Source of the DNA: Saccoglossus kowalevskii
Taxonomy: Eukaryota > Hemichordata > Enteropneusta > Harrimaniidae
Assembly: GCF_000003605.2 (NCBI RefSeq)
Contig: NW_003156234.1
Location: 172,873 to 236,872 of the forward strand
DNA: 64,000 bases
Direction: 5' to 3'
The translations under genes were made by a program, and so were the position numbers. A model generated the notes under the pieces. The model had not been told where the DNA came from. It saw nothing but the letters and a program-made list of their open reading frames with translations, and searched no databases. How positions within the stretch are numbered: the first letter of the stretch is position 1; each line of letters opens with the position of its first letter. Below, piece by piece: positions 11,694 to 25,671 of the stretch.

Positions 11694-13479
11694 ATTTATA
11701 TATTTTATATTTCGCACGTTCCTGTTTAGATATTCGCATCCATCGTTTAGTCTAACTAAAATAGCATGTAATATGGCTCGTGAGTTCTAGTGACGTAACA
11801 TGCAACGGGCCTCTTCTTCATATGCATATATAGATATATGTCACTATGCAAATGAGCATCATATGAAAAACAGCACGAGTTGTTTTAGTAGACGTTAGGC
11901 ACATTTGTTAAATTAATGTTTGTTAACGCGAATTTCGGCGTAGCTTGAAACCGAATATGTCATTCAAGGACCGGGCAACTTACTTGCAAGCGCCCTCAAT
12001 CGACATTTAGGAAAACCTGGAAAAACATATGAAACTTCATTCTGTTCGATGTGATAACTAGCCCTCACCAGGAACTCTAGTATAGGTGTGTTTTATATGA
12101 TAATGAAAATACAATGAACGTCTCCTAAATCATATCATATGAGATAAAAAGCGATTTTATTTGCAACTTTAGGTCGCATTATAAAGTTACAAATATTTTG
12201 TTAAATGAAAAGACACTGTTGTGTCAGCGTTTACAGTAATATCTGGTTCGTTGAGCCTTGTACGTTGTAGTCGTGCTCTGTCTAAATAGAATAAAAGTCG
12301 CGATTTCTGAGTCGCCACAATTTTGCTATAGCTGTACATAAAATAAAATGTAAATTTAAAAAAAAATCAAAAATGCTTTCCAAACCCGCGTTCGACATTT
12401 CGATATCAAGCACACACAGTGCTACACAGTGTCAACGGTAATACAGCCGAGTTTTAATATGTCGCTTTCAATATTATGATAGAATCGGATTTTAACAAAA
12501 CTTGCTACACATCAAAGGCATTTTCGATCTTCTCTTCTTCTTGCCGAGGGTAGGATACGCTCAAAGAATAGTTTATGACGACACTGCGACATATCGGGTA
12601 TAGAGAGCATGTTAATATAATAACTCTCCATATATCTGACGACGTTTAATAGCGATTTTGTGAATGACTACTAGCACAGGTGGCGTGTGTTAGCAGCATC
12701 TAACGATCAAGTGAGTGTGCGGTCTGATAAGTTTTACCTTTACACATATTACTCTTCAATAAGGCTAATATTCACCAATCCAGTGTGTTGCTACGTGTGT
12801 GCTGTGCGATATCACAGTCTGTTACATTGATGGATTCCGTGTAGGTCATTGACATTTATTCTTACACATACATCCACCATAGTAGACAGGAAATCGATTT
12901 TCTATTGATTGATCGCTATGCCTTTTGTGTTTGTTGTCGTTTAACCATCGCGGATGGTTGTCACAATGATTGCGAGCAATTATTTATTTCACTTAACAAG
13001 CTGGAAATCTCACTCAAAGAAACGCGATTCAATAAAGTCAATTTGTATTGTAAGTTTACTATAAAATATCCATGATACGTTGATTTCAACCCGCTTTGAA
13101 TAAAAATAACACTTGACATTTCTTATTTTGTTTGCCTCAATATTAAAGGTAGCGTATACTATTTATAAAAGTCGTATTCATGTTTCATTTGTTAGTTGAT
13201 AATGTAAATGTATTTTTGCATCACTGCATGGTTTCACATTCAGAATCGATGGGAAAGGGGAAATCACTTGACTCGACATGATACGGAAAATGGAAACAGA
13301 AATCAGAATTTCCAATTTATCTGTTCAATTCCGCTTCAAGCAGAAACCGTACATATTAATGACGCAAGTGGGGGGTTCAGGTTTCTCCGAACACGCTACA
13401 TTGTAAAAGTCAAGGAAAGAAGAGTAATACGTTTCGGCAATATCCATTAATCAACTAATGTGATGACTATTAAGGATAC

Positions 13480-13507
13480 ACACACATACATACATACATA
13501 CATATAG
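13480..13507. repeat. (CA)n/(CATA)n microsatellite
   Basis: A short CACACACA run passes into repeated CATA tetramers. Confidence 0.9.
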
Positions 13508-14159
13508 GGAATGTTTGTACACGTATATCGCATTATTCTGTGAACAATTCAGCGCTACATCTGAGTGTAATCCTGTAAAATTGTTGGTATAGGTATAGGT
13601 TCTTTGCAAATTCAATTGTATATAGTTTATGTAGTTTCAGTGGACAGTAGTTTTGAGTTAGTTTTCAGTTTCCATAGAACAAAAGGAGTTTCATCAAATA
13701 TTTCATTTCAAAGTTTACAGATATAACGAACATGTAAATGACGGTGGACGTCATAGTCTAGTTCGTTTGAACTTGGTGTGAATGGCGACATACAGTATCT
13801 TATGTGTATAGTTTTGTTTTTTTATGGTGTTATGTGTATCATGTGACCCCTAAGAAATGCACGTGCTCTCGATGGCATTTGGCTTTATAGTCACTCTACT
13901 GTACTCGTGCGAAGGGAGATAGTTATATAGTAAAACAGTGAAAATGAGCAGTTGCTTCGGTTCGGGATTTATTGCTGTACTGTCACCAAATATACATGTC
14001 TAGAACAATGGTAACGCTGTTTTGTGAGACATCGTTCGGGCCTCTGATCTCCTAAATAGTCTCATTGAACTATCCCTTAGAACCCAGTTACAAAATTTGA
14101 TCACGTACACCGCCAGTACGCGACATTAATGTAGCAAATAGTTCGTTCAACCTTTTGTT

Positions 14160-14537
14160 TTGATTTCACGCCACTGCAACGGAAACATGCGATATGGTAA
14201 ACAGCGCTCCTTTATCAAAACGGGAATCGATTCGATCAGTGTCACTACAGATATTCCAACTCACTCGTCATTGTCGGAGAAACAACTAAAATGGTGGGCG
14301 GGAACGTCCTTCACTCGTGAAGCTACGGATAAGCTCAAGCACGTTCTTAGCTCGATTTCCGATATCAGTGCACCTGTTTATAAAGCCAACGGATGTAATA
14401 CGAACATACTGCATTGTCAGGCGAATGTAGCCGCGAGCTTCAATCGACCATTATTCAAATTAGTTTCTTTCATAGATCGTGGCACTGCTGTAATAATTAC
14501 CAACATCGAGAAACGAGTTTCTTTTTTCAGACTCTGA
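14160..14537 (+). CDS. Unidentified 125-codon open frame
   Basis: A 378-base frame, long for this AT-rich region, with a mixed composition (KWWAGTSFTREATDKLKHVL near the middle). No signal peptide, known motif or repeat is visible, and I recognise no family. No convincing acceptor marks its start and the assembly gap begins 190 bases downstream, so it could be part of a gene hidden in the gap. It could equally be a chance frame. Confidence 0.25.
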   Translation: MISRHCNGNMRYGKQRSFIKTGIDSISVTTDIPTHSSLSEKQLKWWAGTSFTREATDKLKHVLSSISDISAPVYKANGCNTNILHCQANVAASFNRPLFKLVSFIDRGTAVIITNIEKRVSFFRL

Positions 14538-14699
14538 AAGCGCCGTAGTCGTCGTACTACGACATGTTCGATACGAATGGTACGCGGCGTAGACGACGCG
14601 TGTAAAATACATTGTTCGTTTACACGAACTTCGAACACGATACTTAGTACAATTATATATAATACTAACACTTGCCAGACATTGGGCACACTATACTCC

Positions 14700-15338
14700 G
14701 GGGGGGGGGGGTACTTTCACCTTNNNNNNNNNNNNNNNNNNNNNNNNNNNNNNNNNNNNNNNNNNNNNNNNNNNNNNNNNNNNNNNNNNNNNNNNNNNNN
14801 NNNNNNNNNNNNNNNNNNNNNNNNNNNNNNNNNNNNNNNNNNNNNNNNNNNNNNNNNNNNNNNNNNNNNNNNNNNNNNNNNNNNNNNNNNNNNNNNNNNN
14901 NNNNNNNNNNNNNNNNNNNNNNNNNNNNNNNNNNNNNNNNNNNNNNNNNNNNNNNNNNNNNNNNNNNNNNNNNNNNNNNNNNNNNNNNNNNNNNNNNNNN
15001 NNNNNNNNNNNNNNNNNNNNNNNNNNNNNNNNNNNNNNNNNNNNNNNNNNNNNNNNNNNNNNNNNNNNNNNNNNNNNNNNNNNNNNNNNNNNNNNNNNNN
15101 NNNNNNNNNNNNNNNNNNNNNNNNNNNNNNNNNNNNNNNNNNNNNNNNNNNNNNNNNNNNNNNNNNNNNNNNNNNNNNNNNNNNNNNNNNNNNNNNNNNN
15201 NNNNNNNNNNNNNNNNNNNNNNNNNNNNNNNNNNNNNNNNNNNNNNNNNNNNNNNNNNNNNNNNNNNNNNNNNNNNNNNNNNNNNNNNNNNNNNNNNNNN
15301 NNNNNNNNNNNNNNNNNNNNNNNNNNNNNNNNNNNNNN
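14700..15338. other. 12-G run and assembly gap
   Basis: Twelve consecutive G at 14700-14711 are followed, after a dozen bases, by 615 N (14724-15338). The frames reported across the N stretch are not real. The homopolymer may be why the assembly stopped. Confidence 0.95.
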
Positions 15339-15446
15339 TAGATGATATTTTGTATGTGTAATGATTAACATTTCTATGGGTTATGTGGCTCTGAACTAAT
15401 TGTGGTTTCTGATTTACAGGTGTTTGAACTGAATCAGGTCTGAAAC

Positions 15447-16458
15447 GGAGCCAGTTGAGTGTCGCGCAGTGATCCGGTTTTTGTATTTGAAAGGACGCAC
15501 ATCAAAGGAGACTTTTGATGAAATGAGAGAAACATTTTGGCTGGCATCGTGAATTCAAACATGGCCCAGATCAGCTCCCAGACATTGTCGTCCCTCTTCT
15601 GCATGAGACATCTCTCCGCCAAGTTGAGGCAGCCATTTTGGAAGATCAACGCATTACTGTTCGCCAAATAGCACAAGAGGTCAAGATTAGTACAGGGTCT
15701 GTGGAAACTATCATTCATGATCATTTGCATATGCATAGGTTGTCTGACAGATGGATTCCAAGGTTGCTCACACCTTTCCAAAAGCAAGAACGCGTCGAGT
15801 GCTCAAGGATGAATTTGGAAATGTGTCAAGAAGATGAGTCAAAGTTTTTCAAAAGACTGATTATACAGAATGAAACTTAGGTTCATCACTATGATCCAGA
15901 GACCAAAGCCCAGTCAATGCAGTGGAAGCACTTGGACTCACCACCTTCAAAGAATTTGAGGCAAGGGTACAGCCCTCCGCTGGCAAGGTATTACTCACAG
16001 TCTTCTTGGACCAGGAAGGAGTAGAGATGACAGATTTCCTGGCAAAGGGTACCACAATTGCTGGAGCCTATTGCGCTTCATCCTTGATGGAATTAAGAGT
16101 AGCTATCAAAATCAAGAGGCGGGGCAAGATCAGTAAACGTATACTCCTCCTGCAGGACAACGTTCTGGTCCGTCCACACTCGCATGTCGCAAGATCAGAA
16201 ACACGAGCGTGTGGCTATGAAATCCTCCCCATCCCCCTTATTCTCCTGACCTTGCATCCTCTGACTTTCATCTCTTCCTAGCCATGAAGTTGTTTTTGAG
16301 AGGAAAGCTTACCCAAATGGATGCAGCCTTGATTTCTGAAGTTACGGCGTGGTTGGAGGACCAACCTGGGGTGTTCTAGAAAAAATGGTGTTTAGAGCTG
16401 CATCAAACGATGGGATAAATGCATAACTCTGGGTGGTCTCTATGTAGAGAAAGACTAA
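15447..16458 (+). pseudogene. Dead mariner-family transposase
   Basis: Remnant of a Tc1/mariner DDD transposase, about 345 residues when whole. Pieces in order: an N-terminal stretch VECRAVIRFLYLKGRTSKET, then after an internal deletion HREFKHGPDQLPD, the HTH part DQRITVRQIAQEVKISTGSV, the mariner signature WIPRLLTPFQKQERVECSR, the first catalytic region, ARVQPSAGKVLLTVFLDQEG, LLLQDN (second Asp kept), the YSPDLA region and GGLYVEKD before the final stop. The first catalytic Asp is Asn (QNET for QDET), the following Trp codon is a stop, and the YSPD motif is out of frame with what precedes it. Terminal inverted repeats were not identified; the left end may lie in or near the gap. Clearly inactive. 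Confidence 0.92.
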
Positions 16459-19009
16459 TAACTGCCAAGTTTCATTAATCTCCTGCTATGGGAAATGGGT
16501 CAGGAGCATTACTCAATAAACGCCCCTCGTGCATGGCTTAGCACATTAATAGGGAATGACATCACCCATGACGATACAAGACATTGGACGCGAAAAAAAA
16601 ACTCAACCCATCTCACAAGTTTCGCACCCTATGAGCGCACCGGGCGACGCATTTTATTCAGCCTTTTCCGGTATCTGGCTTTGAATTTAAGGACTTGTGA
16701 AAAAGTAAATAAATGCTTCACACTCTGAACAAAAAAACGTGAAATTACACCCCAGTCGGGCGGCACATACCCGCAATGCAATTCCATGGATATACCCCCG
16801 CCCATGGGCACTATGGGTGACCATGGACAAACGCGGTCAATCGCGGTCACCATTTTGCCTGCCTAGTTAGGGGAAATACATTGACCAGACATTTGTTTGA
16901 AAAATCTATCTATCGGCATGACCGTACCTTTATCAAGTTCCTGGACGAATCAAAATGCACGTTCTAGACGGTAGACGGTGTGGATAATTATACATCGCCT
17001 ATGGGCAGAGCGGTGGTTGATTACAATGCTGTTCCCTAGGGGTGTATAATCAATGCGTAAACTCCTTTGACGACTATGATAGATTTTATGAGATTGCATA
17101 GATTACTCGACTTAGTTATTGATAGATGTAAAATGCCGGACCATTATATCCCAATAGTCAGTTTTATTGCACGACCGGTCGGCACATTAAATTTAGAGCA
17201 ACACGAACTAACACAAATATATACATAGCATAACAAAGTATATTTTTTTCCAACATAACAGAGTCGTCTACAAAAACCAAGAATCACAATTACTAATAAT
17301 ATTAAAACTTATAAATCCCATAATTGTATGTTATTTTATTTTGCATTAAACTAACGCAAGCTGGCATACATTGAGGCAATTAGTCGTATATGTCTGTGAT
17401 GATTTACAGTGTTTCCGGGATGATAGCAAAATATTTAAGTGTGTTTGACCAAAAACACACAATGGGCCTGCTTGACGGGGTGGTGTATAAATAATTCGTT
17501 GAGTTGGTATTTATGTTGTACAAATACATTGCTGAAGGTTTATTTTAACAAGGGTTATATCACATCTAACCTAGACACTGTTGTCAGGGTTTTCCAGGGG
17601 TTTTGGATCTTTTTCTGCATGCAAAAGATACAATTATCGATAACGGTATCTCCCAACAATATGAATCGGCATAAAATCATGCTATTAAATATTATGTCTG
17701 GCATACGCAAACCACCTAATATATAATAGTAGTTTACCGGCAAACCATGGTATTAGTTTACATACCATATACGCTGGATTTGGTAAAAATTATCATAGCA
17801 AAATATAATTCTTTCAAACGCAATTTACATTAGTTCTATTGGAATATATTTGTGTATTACTCAAATTTCTACTAATGTTACTAGACGTCCAATACCTTAT
17901 TGGGCTATACAGCTAAATACAGTTTTGTGAATTCGAGAGTGTGTTGTGATGGTACTTGCAATTGGATGAACTAACCTACCGCAATTCACGTTTGTGATAT
18001 GTTTCGGTGAAGGTTATCAAATGTCGTGACTGTGACTGACTGGCGGTAATCACCGGTGTCTGCTGACGTCAACCAAAGTGCAAATAACGTGTGATCACAT
18101 ATATTAAGCATCTATTGATTTCAGGAGTGTTGGGCTAAAACGATTGTGGCGATTTTGATCTTATCCTCTCCACACGTCAGATTTTATGAACTTAGACATG
18201 AAACGTCTACTATCGACTAACTGAATCATTCAAATAATCGCTAATGAAACTGTATTTTGAATGGTGTCTTCGATCTAGACAACACCTTCTAGCGAGGGTC
18301 CCTATTATGTCGATCTATGACGAATACGTATATCAGGGGTTAACCTTAAAAACAAATGGGCAAGAATTCCAAACACACTAGAAAGAGAATTGATGTATAA
18401 AATAAATAGCCCGACACAGAACACAGAAGATAATGATAACGTGAAAAAACCATTAGAAACCTGGTATTAACGTTTCCATGGATATTCTCCACAAGTATTT
18501 ACCCGGAACACTCATAAAACTTGTAATTTAAGGTTTTTGCAAACTCGTGGTTTCCAATCCTCATGGGATGTGAAAAAAAATGTAAACATCTTGCAATTAC
18601 ACGTCATGTCATTGAAGGTCATTATATTATTCAGTATTCGGTTTGCTCTCTTGTTGCCCGTGAGCTGTTAAACTCCAGCATGATTTTCACCTAATTGTGA
18701 ACCGTCTTCTCATCACATGGATTAACTTCATGTTGATGAATATTGCAACTTCCACAATTGTTTTGACTGATAAATGAAATCTGGCACTTTCTCATTTGTA
18801 CGTACGAATTGTCAGGCCGATTTCCAATCTGCGACAAAAAAAACATGCACGTTTCATTAATATTTTATTTATAATTATACATCAACCACTGAAAACAATA
18901 GAATGTACCCTTTTCGTGAAAATGCCGTATCAGCACTAAAATATATCGTTTGAACTTTCAAATCTTTCCCTATACGTCACCAAAACTGACGTTCGCACAA
19001 AGCGTCATT

Positions 19010-19110
19010 TTTGGATACAAACATGTACAATAATAACATTATCACGAGAATACCGCAAATTATGATCTCAGGCAGTACGTCTGTCGATAGGATCAACGTA
19101 CAGTATTCGT
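19010..19110 (+). mobile_element. Diverged fragment of the hairpin element
   Basis: It shares, in the same order as copy 1, the blocks AACATGTACAAT, TTATCACGAGAATACC (for TTATTACGAGGATACC), CAGTACG and GTCGATAG. Divergence is much higher than among the three main copies. Confidence 0.45.
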
Positions 19111-21302
19111 GTTGTGCTGTTGTCTTCGCGGTCTAGTTAAGCATATGTATTGTATTGCATTACGAAATTGGTAAACAATCTAAAATTACATCTTTAATTT
19201 CGCCAATTTGTTTTTTGAAAGAATCATCTACTACATTTGGAATTATCAATGAGCAAAACCACGTGTTACTTCGTAGCGGGTACTGCACAAATATTGACCT
19301 TTGTCCGTATGTGGTCGCCCTGAATTGATATGCTACAAAGCAATTAGCATGCCACACATCTTTTCTAATGTCATCCACATTTCCGAACTTTATACCATGT
19401 GTTAAAAAGGTAAATGCTTTTCGATCGCAAAAATATCACAAAAACGGTAACATTGTGCCATATTTAGTTCTTGTTTCTCGGTAATGTCACGCTAACTTCA
19501 CTCCGCATCCGGGATACCCGGTAGAAAATGTGCAATCCTGTCCCGTTTCATGTCCATAGGCAATATACAATACTTAGGGTACAATATCTTATTTACAATC
19601 TGCCATGCAATCTACATCCTCGTTTGCCGGATACATAGTGCATCCATGTAGCGATTTCCCGATGAGTCTATACTACATGATTGGACAAGTCGTAATTATC
19701 CATGAGTCAGTTGTAGATTACAATCTCAGAGGTCAAAAAACTTGAGTTGTTCAATGTGTTAAAGCAGTACCAACTAAATTACACAAAGGTTCACCCTAAA
19801 TGACATGGGCGTACCATGAAGAGTTCATTGTCGTTTATTATTTATCTTGGAAACATAAACATGCATGGTCCCCGTCACTAATTGAAGTGCCCTGACAGTT
19901 TAAAACAATATGTAGTGATCGATATAGATACTAGTATTACAATTCTTAAAGGGTTGGCACAGAAAGCAGGAATCTGTAATCAAATTCATATTTTCACCAT
20001 TCATCACATTTAAGTATTAGGATTGAACAATGTTATTTCCAAAATGGCCGCCTGTCAAGCCAAATTGGTGCCTATGTATCATATAATCATTGCATATCAT
20101 AAAACAGATAGAGACACATTCAAACAACAAAAGGTTGTTCTAAATTCGATACCAAGTCTCATTGAAATTGGTCTACTCTTTATAGAGAACTGGTTGCGAT
20201 ACGTCACGTAAACAGAACTAAAAACTCAAATGAAAACATTAGCATATAGTTACTGTACCTATCCTTCGAATTCAACGATGTTATAATAACAATCTAAATA
20301 TGGTTCGTCTATAAATAGTCAAATACAAATCTTTTTCGAAATAAAATTTAAACGTGCGCATCTGAAATGCGTCCATGATTCGTATGCGTCAGTCAATGAT
20401 TCTAAATACAGACTGCGAGTCAATATTCAAATTATATGAATGCTACATTAACCAATGACCAATCATCGAGGCGGTTTCAGTAGTAAAATGTATTAAGCAA
20501 ACATTTTTACATCTTTCGGATATGTTGAATCTGATTGGCTGTCATGCACATAGGCTACACTAGTCATATAAGTTTAATTTGTTAACTTATCAAATGGCGT
20601 ATTTATGTTTCTTATAGTATTTGGTGTGCAACATTGTTAAAATGATATATACCTGCTTACCAGTGTATATAAAATGGTACACGAGCGGCAATAATTGCAA
20701 TATTTGTGATTCACATTTCGTCAGGAATAATTCAACGCGTTTCTGTGTAATTATGATTTACCTTCGCCAATTTCGATTAACATGTCCCAGTTTTTTTCTT
20801 GCCGTAACCCTTAAAATCAAGACAATTGCTGAAAACTGCTGAAACGAATGTAATGTAGATATACATACGGGTGGCATCTATGTGTTTAAATTCATTAAAT
20901 GCAACAATCTAAATGCGATCAAATGACGATTAGCAACCACCCAACAGGTGATAATAAATTTGATCAAACATAAAACTATTTAAAATTTAATCTACAATTA
21001 TATATCAATATATCAAAAGTTACATTAAGGAGGTTCCGATCGCACGAAAAAAAATTTAAAATAGGTCGTCGGAAACTGAAGACCGAAATGACATTGGAAA
21101 TGGTAAATTTGCTACGGGGAAATAAGAATAATTGCCTGTAATTATAAACGTATTTGTATATATATTTATTAAACAAATCTAACCAAACCAAAACTCTTTC
21201 AGCCAGTTTAAATGTGCGAATAATATAATAGTGACTTTAAGTTTCTATGAGTAAACAAACTTATTACTATTACATTATTATTTATTCATTTATTTATTTC
21301 AG

Positions 21303-21510
21303 ATACTTGTACATGCACGATCCTGTCATAACACTGAGCCAGTATTTTTATTCCGGGCTAGAATTTTATCAGCGTTGCGCGAATGTGACACTAGCCTTAA
21401 CATCTGTCATAGTTATGTATGTCATTTTGAGACACAGACTTATCCTAACCAAAAAATCCATCATGCGATCAGCGATAACGATCAAAGCACTCCCCGTAGA
21501 TGTTGTGTAA
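21303..21510 (+). CDS. Weak candidate terminal exon
   Basis: A pyrimidine-poor but T-rich tract ending in TTTCAG is followed by an open frame to a stop at 21508-21510. It reads YLYMHDPVITLSQYF at the start and has a hydrophobic stretch VTLALTSVIVMYVIL followed by basic residues, as in a membrane segment with a cytoplasmic tail. No partner exon and no family were recognised. It may be chance. Confidence 0.15.
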
Positions 21511-23517
21511 TCATATTCAAGAACAGAGATAAGGAATAAGGAATGCATTGTGAAGTCGTTAAGATGATCGATGTAGGTACTTACTCGAATTGAATGTGAC
21601 ACGAATTTCAAACTAGTATTAACCTATGTATAATCATTTAACCTTTTCAACATTTATCACATTTTAATTGTATATTATGGTCGATTATAACGTGGCTTGT
21701 CCGAGTCTATAGAAATCTTATTGGCTGCAGAGTTTTATATCCAGAAGACATTTGAACCTGTCCCAAAACTGAATAAACAGGCTTAAATATTTACCTGAAT
21801 CGAGATCGCACTTCTGTGAGCAATGCCCATAGCGAGTACAGGTGTATGATCAACTGATAAAAATAAGGAAACCTAGGGGAATTATTATTGCCAAAAATGG
21901 TAATATATTGCACATTTTGCGAGAAAAATCTTCTTCAGGAACGTGCGCGTTCATTGCAGCATATCGTGGCATCGAATGTGTGACGTCACCAACGATTCCG
22001 TACCAGCCACTCGCCGCTCTCGTCGTCCATTTCATAAATTGACATAAACGCTAAGTATGACAAGTAAAAACCATTGTGCCTTCTACGTGTTGTTGCGTTG
22101 TTTATGCGCAGGAATAATAAATGCTTGGTATTACCGCCAATTCCTTAAAATGTACTAGAATGGTTGTCGATTTTGTCATGCCTCTCGACCGTCTATGCAT
22201 ATTTTCTATTTTATGCGTTTTAGCCCTGGTATTTGAATAGGAAATCTATAGCGCGTACTACTTAATGAGAATTAGAGTGCCAGTTTACACAATTAAACCA
22301 AACATGTAGGATTGTTTTTATATAATACAATATAGTGAAAATCGGGGTATTTTTTGTTCAGAATTATTACACTATTAATTGTTTTAAAAAAAAATTGCCT
22401 GGCGAGCGAGCGCAACCGAATAGTAACATAACAATGGAACGTTGAAGCCCGTGGAGTCCAGTTATTATTTCACATGGGCGTTGAGCTGAATGCAAGATAT
22501 GCTAAGCACGAATCTTGTGTCACCGCTGCTCAAAATGACCTGAAACACTATACAAAATTAGCAATGCTGAGCCCGTTCTAAGCATCTCCTCGAGATGTGT
22601 TACCAAGAATTTGCTTTCTTTGGGAAAGAAAAAACAACATGGCACCTCCCATGGGCCGGGGGTGCATCATTTTAAAACTCGTATGGTACATGATTGTATA
22701 TCTATTTCCTTCCATACTCTCTTTTATAGCGCTCGCTATTCTGGACATATAAACGTGATATAAAAAACGGTTTTGTTAGCAAACACAGTATGTTTTCAAT
22801 AATACACGTGAAGCTCGTGTTTTCAGAGTGTCGTCGAACGAGTACTGCTATTTTGCAGCCAAATCTTTATATCTGTTTTGCGATAATTTTGTATTAAGCT
22901 GTAATGAAACACGTACTAAGTTATAATAGTGTCCATAAACCATTTGTGTGCATGGTGTAATATTGCTACTCCGATACCCACAAACACGACTATCTATCAG
23001 TGTCACTGAACAATATAAAATAACTTACACGCTCACGATTATACCTCGAAATTTAACAATCCCATTGAGTTGAATAGTATATTGCACAAATGTATCTAGT
23101 CGACCGAAAACCAGACTAATCGGCGCTTTTACAGAAGAAAATATTGGGCAGGAATCTATCACTAACACTCATTGCTCATCTCATTGCTTCCTCTGAATAT
23201 ATAGAGTTCTCCCTCTTACTTTATGTATTCCGGTTACGATAATTGAATTCAGAATATGTAAACTTGTGTTCAGCTTCCTGCCCAAAAAATTGCAATTATT
23301 TTCACTTTTATTTTATTCGGCTTGAACGAGCCAACAGCAGGTCATTAGTGATCTAACGTCAGTATAAAGCGTTTTGGAAGATGAGTTTGTTCACAAATTT
23401 CAATGTACTTTAACTGACGAGAACTCCGACATTAATGTCACCGAAATACCTAAAACAGTAAGAAGAAAATGAATATGGCGATGTCACACACTTCATATAG
23501 ATTATTAATTCTCCCCC

Positions 23518-23755
23518 ACATAGAGGATAAAATCTCAAAGGATAATAGTTCCTCGCGTAAGATAATATCTCCTCATATGGTAAGGATAATATCTTCCACA
23601 CAAAGAGAGGACAACATAGTGGACAATAACTCCTCACATAGAGATGACAATATCTCCCTTATAGCGAAGACAATAGAGAACAATAGGAGACCACATGGAG
23701 GGGACAATATGAAGGACATTATCTTTCCACATAAAAAGAACATTATCACAAGTAT
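23518..23755. repeat. Decayed ~20-bp tandem repeat
   Basis: Units resembling GGACAATATCTCCTCACATA recur about a dozen times with many substitutions. The 98-codon plus-strand frame over it (23469-23765, rich in S, N, D, I) is explained by the repeat. Confidence 0.7.
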
Positions 23756-25671
23756 GAAAGAATGACCTGTGAAGTCATCGTCCAAATTGAGGTTTGAAGT
23801 CAATAAAGGATATCACGATACATAATTGTTTAAGTATTTCATCCGAGTTGTTGGATTGTCTACATTGTTGCAATCTTGAAAAGTCAGGTACTGTTTACAA
23901 ATTTATTAGTAGAGCTAGAAACAAATTAGAGTGTGTTAACATTTGACACATTTTGTTTGAAGTTTTATTCAAATGACGATAATAGAAAAAAATGCTTGCG
24001 CAAAAGAAATTGAAATTGTAGGGATTTCATGCTTCACTAGTTTCATAAGTTCAATACACATGGCAGATCAAACAACACTGGCACTCAGGGCAAAACTTTG
24101 AGTGTTCAATGTCGGCAACCAAACCAGTGTTCACAAATGTATAGCAAATTCAGCTAAAACTTCACGGTCAATAGAATTATCGTATCACATTTCACAATTG
24201 TTCCCAAGTTTAACATAATAATATGACAACATTTTCTGGCATTTAAATAGTCTGTAATTCGGCAAATCTTGTTACATTCAATATTAATCCGTGTATAAAA
24301 TGTTAGTTTGGTCCACAATAAACAAGGGTACATCTCATGTGCACAATGGGCTCCGATCCTGCTTATCACTATTCTTTCACATTTGTCTGCTTATCGTTTT
24401 CAATTTCATATTTTACTTGTGCAGTTTTACTTCTACATATGACGGTGAGATCATTCCCAGTGAATACTGAAGATAATCAATTTGCTCCTCAAATACCACA
24501 TGTTATCTTTAGTACTCACCACAACCACACAGCATTGCAGTGTGACCATTGTATAAATATGTAGCTAGGAACAGAGTGAATAGCATCCTATTATAGTAGA
24601 TTTTAGGTTAGTTCACACCTAATAAATGTACATATTAAAATTGTAATTGTTTGTGAATCAACAAACTGACTAGTTAAAATGTTCACAAGCCTCATAAAAT
24701 GAATTTTTTACAACTTTATTGTTATTTAATCATGATTCATCATTTTATCAAGTTGCTCAAAAGTGGGTTCCACGATGCTTTAAGTACGCACCTTGTCTGA
24801 TAAAGTCAGTTCCTTGATTTAGTAATCTTGAAAGATTCCAATAGACCCTATTATGTGTATATCAATTGCATTTATTTACATGAATCACGTGACTGTGCGC
24901 ATTAATTATAAGTTCCATCGCATTCCACATGCTTGTAGTTAATCTGGTCTTCGTGGATTGGAAAACTGGGGCAGAACAATTTTAGCCAAATTGTATTGTG
25001 TTGGTATAGTCGGGGATTTACGCACATGCCGCTTTCCAAATATTGAATTTATGCGATGAAATTCAGAACTCTGAACTACCCGGTATACAACAAATCAAGT
25101 TGCCTTCTTCTGATTGGGTTGAAGGTTAAATGTTTGGCATTGTTAGCCAATTGGGCGCATCCTATGTAGCTTTGCATGATTTATATTATGCTATAACCCA
25201 GGAATGGCCTTGGAGCTCTTTTAATTGAGTGCGGGGTTTCAACGACATGCCAAAGTCATTATCTGGTCTAAATGCTTCTGTACCCGTGATTGAATAATTA
25301 GAATACATACACCACGCCTTGCTGCCTTATCATTGGCCACACTCAAACTAGCTGCGTCTTCTGTTATGCAGTTCTTGATTCGAGGGCGGCTTACTTAGAT
25401 GCCAGAGATAACGCCACAGGTTTAGCGAATACATTTTAACTGAATCCGTGTCTCTGTTTTGTTTCAGTTTTGAATTGGATTGTAGTTTTCATAGCAAATA
25501 ATGTTACTGTTAGCAACCACGCCATCATAGCCAATGTACTTGACTGTAATGCAACGCAATAGGTCGGATATCCGCCAGCTACGGACAGTTAAACACTGAA
25601 AGTGAAAGCTTTAGACTCAACTACAATACAACACTTAAATCCACATGGCAATCACAATAATCGAGGCATTT

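Larger units (their letters stand above)
16500..25670. other. Mostly noncoding stretch
   Basis: Scattered short open frames, none with recognisable homology. A weak candidate exon at 21303-21510, a diverged fragment of the hairpin element near 19010-19110 and the decayed repeat at 23518-23755 are listed separately. Confidence 0.5.

Noticed and set aside
14577-15371. Long frames on both strands
   Set aside because: They run through N bases and carry no information.
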